Below are positions 31,626 through 38,117 of a DNA stretch of 64,000 nucleotides, piece after piece (position 1 is the stretch's first letter; the number at the start of each line of letters is the position of its first letter). The notes beneath the pieces are model-generated. The model saw only the letters and a program-made list of their open reading frames with translations. It was not told the DNA's origin and did not search any database. The DNA is from Baekduia soli. Lineage in GTDB: Bacteria; Actinomycetota; Thermoleophilia; Solirubrobacterales; Solirubrobacteraceae. The translations under genes and the position numbers were made by a program. The stretch is taken from NCBI RefSeq assembly GCF_007970665.1, contig NZ_CP042430.1, positions 2,542,001 to 2,606,000 on the forward strand. The letters run 5' to 3'.

Positions 31626-32050
31626 AGCGTCACCCCGCCCTGGCCGAGCTGTCGCGCGACCATCACCATGCGCTCGTCGTCGCTCGCGACCTGCGACGGG
31701 CGACGGCGGTCCAGACGGCGGCTGCCGCCCGCGCCTTCCTCACCTTCTGGACGACGGAGGGTCGCGATCACTTCCGCGTCGAGGAGGAGATCCTCCTGCC
31801 GATGTATGCCGTCCACGGTGCGCCGGATCATCCGGCGATCGTGCAGATGCTCATCGACCACATGCTCATCCGCCGAGACGCCGAACTCGTGGCCCGCGGC
31901 GCGTCGGCTCCAGAGCTGCGACGCCTCGGGGAGACGCTGGCCGCTCACGTGCGACTGGAGGAGCGACGAGTGTTTCCGCTGGTGGAGGCGACGCTCTCCA
32001 ACTCGGAATTGGACGCGCTCGCCGGCCGGCTCGCCGAGGTGACGCGATGA
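31622..32050 (+). CDS. Hemerythrin HHE-domain protein
   Basis: 142 residues, a four-helix bundle with di-iron ligands in LSRDHHHALVVARDL, DHFRVEEEILLPMY, DHPAIVQMLIDHMLIRRD and HVRLEERRVFPLVE. Such proteins bind O2 or NO or store iron. It is coupled to the NnrS-like gene upstream (ATGA) and to a second hemerythrin-like frame downstream (ATGA). Together with the motif A promoter, this suggests a role in NO or oxygen stress. Confidence 0.88.
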   Translation: MKRHPALAELSRDHHHALVVARDLRRATAVQTAAAARAFLTFWTTEGRDHFRVEEEILLPMYAVHGAPDHPAIVQMLIDHMLIRRDAELVARGASAPELRRLGETLAAHVRLEERRVFPLVEATLSNSELDALAGRLAEVTR

Positions 32051-32313
32051 GCAGCGCGCGTGCCGGACTCGCATCTCACGACACATTGGCCGCGGTCATC
32101 GATCTCCGTGGGGTGACGACCGGTCGCTCGGCCTGTGCGCGACACATGTGCGCTGTGCGTGAGCTGGCCACCTTCGAGCCGGAGCTCCACCACCACGCTC
32201 ACGAAAAGGGCACCATCCTGTTGGCGCACATGGGAGCGCTGTGCGCAGTCCGGGGCCGCGGACACGCCTCAGCCAGACTCAGGTCGCAACGTTCTTGTAG
32301 TAGTCGGCATTGA
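32047..32313 (+). CDS. Hemerythrin-like/ScdA-like short protein, C-terminus doubtful
   Basis: 88 residues starting in an ATGA overlap with the hemerythrin gene. VRELATFEPELHHHAHEKGTILLAHM resembles the C-terminal LHxHxHKEN.ILFPRA segment of iron-sulfur repair (RIC/ScdA) hemerythrins. After about residue 65 the sequence becomes Arg/Ser-rich and overlaps the ferredoxin gene, so the 3' part is probably frameshifted or lost. A short remnant that may or may not be functional. Confidence 0.5.
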   Translation: MSSARAGLASHDTLAAVIDLRGVTTGRSACARHMCAVRELATFEPELHHHAHEKGTILLAHMGALCAVRGRGHASARLRSQRSCSSRH

Positions 32314-32548
32314 TGGCGATGTAGCGCTGCCACTCGGTCGGGACCTGATCTTCGGAGGTGATCGCGTCGACCGGACAGGCCTCGACGCAGGCATCGCAGT
32401 CGATGCATTCCTCGGGGTCGATGTAGAGCTGATCGCGCTGGTCGAAGTCCGCTTCGTCGGGTGTGGGATGGATGCAGTCGACGGGACAGACCTCGACGCA
32501 CGACGTGTCCTTGGTCCCGATGCACGGCTCGCTGATCACATAGGCCAT
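32279..32548 (-). CDS. fdxA: 7Fe ferredoxin (3Fe-4S/4Fe-4S)
   Basis: 89 residues. Cysteines at 9, 17, 21 and 25 (PCIGTKDTSCVEVCPVDC) and at 48, 51, 54 and 58 (ECIDCDACVEACP) give one 3Fe-4S and one 4Fe-4S cluster, as in actinobacterial FdxA. Short acidic C-terminus. It carries electrons for reductases such as the siroheme enzyme at 20.2 kb or for P450s. A motif A site lies 15 bp upstream of the start, overlapping the expected promoter or ribosome-site region. Confidence 0.93.
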   Translation of the reverse strand: MAYVISEPCIGTKDTSCVEVCPVDCIHPTPDEADFDQRDQLYIDPEECIDCDACVEACPVDAITSEDQVPTEWQRYIAINADYYKNVAT

Positions 32549-32562
32549 GGTGGTGCCTCCAG

Positions 32563-32587
32563 ATTTAGCCAGAAGAGATGGGAAAAA
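32563..32587. promoter_or_regulatory. Motif A site 4: ATTTAGCCA-N7-TGGGAAAAA upstream of the ferredoxin
   Basis: CCA (32569-32571), a 7-bp spacer and TGG (32579-32581) with ATTT and AAAAA flanks, matching the CCA-N7-TGG core of sites 1-3. It ends about 40 bp upstream of the ferredoxin ATG and begins 15 bp upstream of it. Confidence 0.5.
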
Positions 32588-32724
32588 TACTACCTGGGCG
32601 CCGCCTGCGATTCCAGGCCGCGGTGAGAGGAAGGACCGCGATACCCAGAGCCTGGGTACCTCGCATCCACCGGATGGGCCCAGACCCATGTCGGCGGTTG
32701 CCCCACGGTGCAATCCTCTCGGCC

Positions 32725-32907
32725 ATGATTCGCAAGCGTCCGATCGATGGCGACCAAGGCGAGCCCGATGGCGTCGAGGCAGACCTTCAGGGGTTGAGAA
32801 CTGACGGTTGCGATCCCGGCTCGTCGATCCCGGAAGACGAGGTCGACGATGCCGGCGTGGGGTCATTCCCGGCCAGCGACCCGCCGGGCTGGTGGAGCGG
32901 ACGCTGA
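32725..32907 (+). CDS. Small SFPASDPP-motif protein
   Basis: 60 residues from ATG 32725, acidic and Asp/Glu-rich, ending in VDDAGVGSFPASDPPGWWSG. Short proteins with a SFPASDPP-x-W motif near the C-terminus recur across many bacteria and are of unknown function. Probably genuine, although no clear ribosome site precedes it. Confidence 0.6.
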   Translation: MIRKRPIDGDQGEPDGVEADLQGLRTDGCDPGSSIPEDEVDDAGVGSFPASDPPGWWSGR

Positions 32908-32911
32908 CTGA

Positions 32912-33290
32912 GGCGTGTTCGCCGGGCCGATGAAGAGGCGGTCCAGCGGGGCGGCGAGCTCACCGAACTCGCCTGGTGAGCTGAGGAAGATCTCGATGTA
33001 CCCGAACACGGCTTGGCGTGGCTCGGCCCTGGTGGGCCAGGACCGGCGTCGGATGAGCTCCTTCTACAGGGTTGCGAAGAAGCCCTCCGTCTCGCACAAC
33101 AGACCGATCGGGTGAGTGGCCTGCTCCGCGGCGATGAGCTTGAAGGCGCTCACCGGGTCGCGCTCTCCCGGGCGAAGAGGGCCGCGGCCTCTCTGAGGAT
33201 CTCCTATCTCCTGCTCAAGCCGCCGGACCTGCTTTCGCAGCTGCCTGAGCTCCTCAGGTTCCGAGCCGGTCGCCCGTCATCGCGACACTC
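32912..33290 (-). pseudogene. Degraded IS3-family transposase remnant
   Basis: Leftward reading shows EELRQLRKQVRRLEQEIGD then, in a shifted frame, REAAALFARES, typical of the OrfA/OrfB junction in IS3 elements. DPVSAFKLIAAEQATHPIGLLC is the OrfB N-terminus. After a stop, LIRRRSWPTRAEPRQAVFGYIEIF matches the OrfB C-terminus. The central catalytic region is deleted, so it is inactive. It directly abuts and partly overlaps the 3' part of the TetR gene. Confidence 0.75.
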
Positions 33291-33758
33291 CTGCGCATAC
33301 GGCGGCGCTAGTCGCGTGCCCCGGCAGGAACGGCGGCGCGTGTTCCCGCCAGTGGCGGGCCCCGCCCCTGCGGCGACGAGGCACTGCAGGAGCCGCTCGA
33401 CGGGCGCGAGCGCAGCTGGTGAGGCCAGCGGCCGGAGCCCGATGAGGCGGAAGGCCTGGGGATGGTCGAGCGTCAGCGCCCGCAGCTGCGCCGCGAAGGC
33501 GCGGCAGGCGTCGCTCCAGTCCGATCCAGGCTCGGGGATCTCGATGCGCGTCATGAGCAGCTCTCCGAGCCCATCGAGCACCGCTTCGCGGTTGGGCACG
33601 TGATGGTACAAGGACATGGCCTCGACCCCGAGCTCGTCCCCGAGACGACGCATCGTGAGCGCCTCGGCACCCTCGCGTTCGACCAGCGCCAGCGCGGCAT
33701 GCAGGATGCGCTCGCGGGTCAGACCGTCGCGGCGTGTCCGGGCGTTCGCAGCAGGCAC
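33204..33758 (-). CDS. TetR-family regulator, C-terminally truncated by mobile-element debris
   Basis: The frame has 184 residues, of which about 135 are TetR-like: LTRERILHAALALVEREGAEALTMRRLGDELGVEAMSLYHHVPNREAVLDGL is a standard helix-turn-helix, then the start of a TetR_C ligand domain (AFRLIGLRPLASPAALAPVERLLQCLV). From about 33355 on the residues (TRRRSCRGTRLAPP..., SCESRSGG) are not TetR-like and read into the IS3 remnant. The protein probably lacks a complete ligand pocket or dimer interface, so regulation by it may be lost or altered. Confidence 0.65.
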   Translation of the reverse strand: MPAANARTRRDGLTRERILHAALALVEREGAEALTMRRLGDELGVEAMSLYHHVPNREAVLDGLGELLMTRIEIPEPGSDWSDACRAFAAQLRALTLDHPQAFRLIGLRPLASPAALAPVERLLQCLVAAGAGPATGGNTRRRSCRGTRLAPPYAQECRDDGRPARNLRSSGSCESRSGGLSRR

Positions 33759-33900
33759 GTCTACACCCTACGGGCGGCACGGCCGTGGGCCGCACGCAGG
33801 ACCGCCCGGTCGTCGGCACACCTCAGGGCAGGGAGGCGATGAGGGACGACGTGCCTCGGACCGGGCGGTCCTCCGGGCAGCGCGCGAACGGCCGTGCCGC

Positions 33901-34176
33901 TCAGAGCACCTCGCTCCGGCTCCAGGTGCCCCGTTGCCAGCGCGCCGTCTCCTGCTCGGCGGTGGCCGCCTCGCGCGAGGCCGAGAGGCCCCTGGCGGCC
34001 AGCATCGAGACCACTGCCCCGGCCACGCCGACGTTCCACGAAGCCGTCGCGCCGGGGTCCAGCCACCACGCCGAGCTCAGCAGCCACAGGCCCGCGACGA
34101 TGTTCGCGACCGCCAGGTGCGCGCTGCGCGACGGGCGGGCCACGCGCAGGGTCGCGGAGGGCACGTGATCGGTCAT
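33901..34176 (-). CDS. SPW-type two-span membrane protein
   Basis: 91 residues from ATG 34176. Two short helices (LAVANIVAGLWLLSSAWWLD and ASWNVGVAGAVVSMLAARG) resemble SPW-repeat proteins; the cytoplasmic tail is polar (SREAATAEQETARWQRG). Function unknown. It reads leftward, divergent from the secreted-protein gene at 34.5 kb. Confidence 0.6.
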   Translation of the reverse strand: MTDHVPSATLRVARPSRSAHLAVANIVAGLWLLSSAWWLDPGATASWNVGVAGAVVSMLAARGLSASREAATAEQETARWQRGTWSRSEVL

Positions 34177-34512
34177 GGGCCAGGTTGTCCCCGCGCGCCG
34201 GGACGGCTCCGGCCGTCTGTCAGGGCCGCGGTGTGGGTGTCGTGCGGCTGACGCGCCCATGGCGGTCGGTCGCGGCCCCGCGAGGAGCTCGGCGCGATCT
34301 CGTCGTCGCCGCGAGCCGCGCGGCGGCCGGCGCGGCGGCCCGCGTGGTGCATCTGGTCATGGCCGTGGCGACGACGGTGCGGCGATGGGGCTCGCCCCAT
34401 CGTCAGCCACGCGACGTGCTGTCGTGCGGATGACAGGGTGCGCGACCCTTGGTGGGTCCGGGGGAGTCGGGGTCGGAGTGTCTGTCCCCGAGCACAAGGA
34501 GCTCATCCCCTG
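34177..34512. other. Intergenic region with hairpin and motif B site; no gene
   Basis: A 336-bp divergent promoter region. It holds a GATGGGGC-TC-GCCCCATC palindrome (34384-34401), similar to one at 49907-49934, and a TGTCG-tgcgga-TGACA motif B variant (34420-34435), 78 bp upstream of the secreted-protein start. No frame looks coding. Confidence 0.5.
34420..34435. promoter_or_regulatory. Motif B variant TGTCG-N6-TGACA
   Basis: One mismatch in the left arm relative to its complement; spacing N6 as in the perfect copies. It sits 78 bp upstream of the start of the secreted-protein gene at 34513. Confidence 0.4.
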
Positions 34513-35376
34513 ATGGCCCGTATCACCGGCCCCCTCCGCCGCGGCGTCGCCACGGCGCGCACGGCCCTGCGGCGTACGCGCCGCGGACGTCTGGTCCTGC
34601 TGTCCTCGACGGTGCTGGGACTGATCGTCGCGCCCTTCGCCTCCGGCGCCGTGAGTACCGGCGCCATCACCGGCGGCGCCCGCAACCCGACGGCGAACAC
34701 CTCCAGCAGCTACAGCAAGGAGACGCAGATCATCGGCAGCGTGGCCCAGGGCCAGGGCGGCGTGGCGGCCAACACGGGCGGCTACGTCACGCGCCAGTCC
34801 AACAAGTCCGACTCGGGCGGGGGCGCCATCTACGGCTGTCGCGCCAAGCCGGGCACCGAGGCGTGCGTCTCGGCCAACAACCTCAACAACGGTGACGCGT
34901 TCAGGTTCCAGACCTCGCCGGGCGCCAACACCGTCGGCGTCTTCCGCTTCGGGCTCGACCTCAAGCAGCTCGTCGACAAGGCGCCGTTTGCCACCAACGG
35001 CACGGCCGTGGTGGCCAACCTCAACGCCGACAAGGTCGACGGGAAGTCCGCCGAGGACTTCGCGGCCAAGACGGATCTGGACACGCTGGTGCCCAAGGGC
35101 AGCCTGCTGTTCGCCGCCGTCGGCGCCGATGGTGCGATCGCGGCCAATCGCGGTGTCCCGGCCCACGGCAAGGCGACCGTCGCCACCGACGGCAACGGCA
35201 ACGAGGTCTTCACGGTGCCGTTCTCCGGCGACCTGAGCGCCTGCGCGTACACCGCCTCGCCGACCGACGTCAACGCCACGACGATCGCCGTGGCTCCCGG
35301 CAGCGACAAGAGCACGGTCGTCGTCACCGAGAAGGGCTCGACGGCCTACGGGTTCCACCTGCAGGTCACCTGCTGA
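34513..35376 (+). CDS. Secreted protein with NADKVDGKSAEDF motif
   Basis: 287 residues from ATG 34513 (AAGGAG at 34497). The N-terminus is long and basic (RRGVATARTALRRTRRGR), then a hydrophobic signal helix (LVLLSSTVLGLIVAPFASGA). The mature part is rich in Asn/Ser/Thr/Gly and includes ANLNADKVDGKSAEDFAAK, a motif frequent in secreted Solirubrobacterales proteins, and few cysteines (GCRAKPGTEACVS; CAYTAS; VTC). A likely surface or extracellular protein of unknown role. Confidence 0.78.
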   Translation: MARITGPLRRGVATARTALRRTRRGRLVLLSSTVLGLIVAPFASGAVSTGAITGGARNPTANTSSSYSKETQIIGSVAQGQGGVAANTGGYVTRQSNKSDSGGGAIYGCRAKPGTEACVSANNLNNGDAFRFQTSPGANTVGVFRFGLDLKQLVDKAPFATNGTAVVANLNADKVDGKSAEDFAAKTDLDTLVPKGSLLFAAVGADGAIAANRGVPAHGKATVATDGNGNEVFTVPFSGDLSACAYTASPTDVNATTIAVAPGSDKSTVVVTEKGSTAYGFHLQVTC

Positions 35377-35413
35377 CGCTCCCCGTCCGGTTCCGGCCCG
35401 GAAGGCGGCGGAC

Positions 35414-35767
35414 TCAGTCCGTCCGGCCGTTCGGGCCGGCCGCCGGCCCGGCGAAGATCAGCCCGATGATCGTGCTGCGCCGGGCCGGATAGCGGCCGGC
35501 GATCTCGTCCACGGTCGCGGACCACGGGCCGGCGGTGCGGAACCGGAACGCCGGCCCCACCGCCTCGGCGAGGCCCGACGCCGCCAGGTCGTCGAGTCGT
35601 CCTGCGGCCCACGGGACGGCGGCTCGGAGGTGCTGGGCGGCGTCATCGGCGGTCCAGGAGGCGTCCGGGTCACGGTGCAGCAGCAACAGGAGCTCGAGCT
35701 GCATGACGGAATGCACCTCCTCGGCGAGGAAGCGTCGGGCAGTGTCGGAGAGGGCGCGGGACGACAT
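35414..35767 (-). CDS. Small winged-helix-like protein
   Basis: 117 residues from ATG 35767. The helical N-terminus (SSRALSDTARRFLAEEVHSVMQLELLLLLHRDP) and DAAQHLRAAVPWAAGRLDDLAASGLAEAVGPAFRFRT look like a PadR/MarR-type winged helix. No partner domain. It reads leftward, divergent from the GH gene at 35.9 kb, and may regulate it. Confidence 0.6.
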   Translation of the reverse strand: MSSRALSDTARRFLAEEVHSVMQLELLLLLHRDPDASWTADDAAQHLRAAVPWAAGRLDDLAASGLAEAVGPAFRFRTAGPWSATVDEIAGRYPARRSTIIGLIFAGPAAGPNGRTD

Positions 35768-35821
35768 CGAGGGACGGCGAGGCGTCCGTCCTACCAGGCG
35801 GCTGCCGGGTGCCAAGCCGAC

Positions 35822-35837
35822 CGTAATCCCGATGACA
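35822..35837. promoter_or_regulatory. Motif B variant CGTAA-N6-TGACA
   Basis: Same spacing and centre (TCCCGA) as the copy at 37320. It lies 46 bp upstream of the GH5/39-like start and 55 bp upstream of the leftward winged-helix gene. The left arm differs at one base. Confidence 0.35.
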
Positions 35838-35882
35838 GCCGATCACGAGGCCCGCTACCGACGGGCTACAGCCGAGGTCCCC

Positions 35883-37301
35883 ATGACGATGCGACGACTC
35901 CTCCTTCCCGCGTTCCTGCTCCTGCTCCTGGCCCTTCCGGCGTCCGCCGTGGCGGCACGCGATCAGCGCGTGCTGTTCGAGGCTCCGCGTGAGCTGCGCT
36001 CCGACGACGCGAGCCTCCGGGCTCGGACCCTGGACGAGATCCAGGGCTTCGGCGTGAACTGGATGCGGGTGGTCCTGTACTGGAAGGACGTCGCACCGCG
36101 ACCCGATACGCCGGCCCTCCCGCGCTTTGACGAGCGCGATCCGGCGTCCTATGACTGGACGGTCTACGACCGCATGATCCGCGAGGCCGACGCGCGCGGC
36201 ATGCACCTGCTCATCACGATCTCGGGCCCGGTGCCGCGGTGGGCGACCAAGGCCAAGGCCGATCACGTCACCCGCCCGAGCGCCACACGCTTCGGGCGGT
36301 TCACCGAAGCGGTGGCACGACGCTACGGCGACGTGGCCGACGCCTTCGCGATCTGGAACGAGCCCAACCACCCGGACTTCCTCATGCCGCAGTGGACCGG
36401 GCACGGCTCCCACCGTCAGGCCACCTCGGCCAAGCTCTACCGGAAGCTGTTCCAGAAGGGCGCCGCGGGCCTGGCCGCCGGCGGGGCCGCCCGCACGCCT
36501 GTGCTCTTCGGCGAGACCGCGCCGCGCGGAACGAGCCATGTCGTGCACCCGTTGATCTTCCTGCGCACGGCGATGTGCCTGGACGCGCACTGGCACAAGA
36601 GGGCGTCCTGCCATCGCCTGCCCGCCGACGGCTACGCCCACCACGCCTACACGACGCGAAGCGGCCCCTACTTCGTGCCCCCCAGCCCCAACGACGTGAC
36701 CATCGGCGTGCTGGGCCGGCTCAACAGCGCGCTGGCCCGTGCCGGCCGCGCGGGCGCGGTGCGCAAGGGCCTGCCGATCTGGCTGACCGAGTTCGGGATC
36801 CAGTCCTTCCCCGACCACCTGTTCGGGGTCAGCGAGACCACGCAGGCGGAGTACCGCGCGATCTCCGAGCGCATCGCCTACGACAACCCACGCGTGGCGA
36901 TGTTCTCCCAGTACCTGATGCGAGACGACTTGCCCGTGGCGGGCGCCGCGTCGGCGCTGCAGCGCTACGGCGGCTTCGAGTCGGGCCTGCGCCACAGCGA
37001 CGGCGATCCCAAGCGCGCCTATGACGGGTTCCGGCTGCCCCTGGTGGCGATCCCGGGGCGCACCCGCACGACGCTGTGGGGCCTGGTGCGCCCGGCCACC
37101 GGATCCACGCGCGTGTCCATCGACTACCGCCCGCGCGGCGCGACGCGTTGGCACGTCCTCAAGCACGACACCACCAACGCGCGCGGCGTGTGGACGACGA
37201 CCACGTCGCGCCGGTCCGATCGCCGATACCGCGTGCGCTGGAGCGCCCCCGACGGCACGCGGTACGCCGGGCCGCTGACCCGGGTGCACCGCAGCCCGTG
37301 A
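35883..37301 (+). CDS. Secreted glycoside hydrolase (GH5/GH39-like, cellulase superfamily)
   Basis: 472 residues from ATG 35883. Signal peptide: RRLLLPAFLLLLLALPASAVAA. A TIM-barrel follows, with the acid/base Glu in AIWNEPNHPDFL and the probable nucleophile Glu in PIWLTEFGIQ. The C-terminal 90 residues (VRPATGSTRVSIDYRPRG..., WSAPDGTRYAGPLTRV) form a beta-sandwich-like domain. It hydrolyses a beta-linked polysaccharide of unknown identity outside the cell. Confidence 0.85.
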   Translation: MTMRRLLLPAFLLLLLALPASAVAARDQRVLFEAPRELRSDDASLRARTLDEIQGFGVNWMRVVLYWKDVAPRPDTPALPRFDERDPASYDWTVYDRMIREADARGMHLLITISGPVPRWATKAKADHVTRPSATRFGRFTEAVARRYGDVADAFAIWNEPNHPDFLMPQWTGHGSHRQATSAKLYRKLFQKGAAGLAAGGAARTPVLFGETAPRGTSHVVHPLIFLRTAMCLDAHWHKRASCHRLPADGYAHHAYTTRSGPYFVPPSPNDVTIGVLGRLNSALARAGRAGAVRKGLPIWLTEFGIQSFPDHLFGVSETTQAEYRAISERIAYDNPRVAMFSQYLMRDDLPVAGAASALQRYGGFESGLRHSDGDPKRAYDGFRLPLVAIPGRTRTTLWGLVRPATGSTRVSIDYRPRGATRWHVLKHDTTNARGVWTTTTSRRSDRRYRVRWSAPDGTRYAGPLTRVHRSP

Positions 37302-37319
37302 CGGTCGGATCGGCGTCGT

Positions 37320-37335
37320 CGTCTTCCCGATGACG
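37320..37335. promoter_or_regulatory. Motif B variant CGTCT-N6-TGACG
   Basis: One mismatch in the left arm. It lies in the 200-bp gap between the GH gene and the 203-residue membrane protein, 167 bp upstream of the latter. Confidence 0.35.
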
Positions 37336-37501
37336 GGATCGTGCGGTGTGGCGCGCATCGGGGTACGGACACCGCATCGCGTCGTCGCCACCGAGGCGAG
37401 GCCGAGCCCGGGACGATGCCCAACCCACCCTCCACGGCCGCCTCGCCGCGGCACCGACCGCATGATGCCGGCCTGTCGGCAGCAGAAGCCGGTGACCGCT
37501 G

Positions 37502-38113
37502 ATGGGACTGCGGTCGCTGCTGCCGCGCGGGCGGGCGCTCATCGTCGTGGACGTCCTGCTGGTCGCCTGGGTGGTGCTGTGGATCGTGATGGGCGGCGCG
37601 GTCGCCGGTCAGGTGCGGGGCCTGCGACAGCTCAGCGGCACCGCCGCCCAGATCGGGACCGCGTTGCGGGAGACGGGCCAGGCGGTCGAGACGCTCTCCA
37701 ACGTCCCGTTCGTCGGCGATCGCGTGGCCGGCGCGGGCCGTCAGATCGACGCGGCGGGCGTGAGCACGATCGAGAGCGCCCGGGCCAGCCGCAGCAGCAT
37801 CCACACGCTGAGCTGGATGTTGTGGGTGTTCCTCGCGGTCATCCCCACGGTCCCGGTCCTGGTGCTCTACCTCCCCCTGCGCGTCCTCGTCGTACGCGAA
37901 CGCCGAGCGCTCCGGCGCCTGGTGGCCGAGCGTGGCCATGACCCGGTGCTGCGTCGCCTGCTGGCCCAGCGCGCGCTGTTGACGATGCCGTACCACCGGC
38001 TGCTCGCCCAGGGCGACGACCCGTTCGACGACGCGCGCGGGCCCCGTATGGACGAGCTCGCCGACGCCGAGCTGGCTCGGCTCGGCGTCCGTCCCGCCTC
38101 CGACGAGCGCTGA
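37502..38113 (+). CDS. Membrane protein with two spans and coiled-coil-like exterior
   Basis: 203 residues. Helix 1 (LIVVDVLLVAWVVLWIVMGG) and helix 2 (SWMLWVFLAVIPTVPVLVLYLP) bracket an exterior segment of about 75 residues rich in Gln, Ala and Ser with helical periodicity. The cytoplasmic tail is basic and ends in acidic repeats (DPFDDARGPRMDELADAELA). It starts the tight operon of MMPL and DUF2254 genes. Function unknown. Confidence 0.78.
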   Translation: MGLRSLLPRGRALIVVDVLLVAWVVLWIVMGGAVAGQVRGLRQLSGTAAQIGTALRETGQAVETLSNVPFVGDRVAGAGRQIDAAGVSTIESARASRSSIHTLSWMLWVFLAVIPTVPVLVLYLPLRVLVVRERRALRRLVAERGHDPVLRRLLAQRALLTMPYHRLLAQGDDPFDDARGPRMDELADAELARLGVRPASDER

Positions 38114-38117
38114 CCCG

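Noticed and set aside
32549-32910. A longer gene in the gap right of the ferredoxin
   Set aside because: Only the 60-residue SFPASDPP frame has a recognisable feature; upstream frames lack ribosome sites and motifs.
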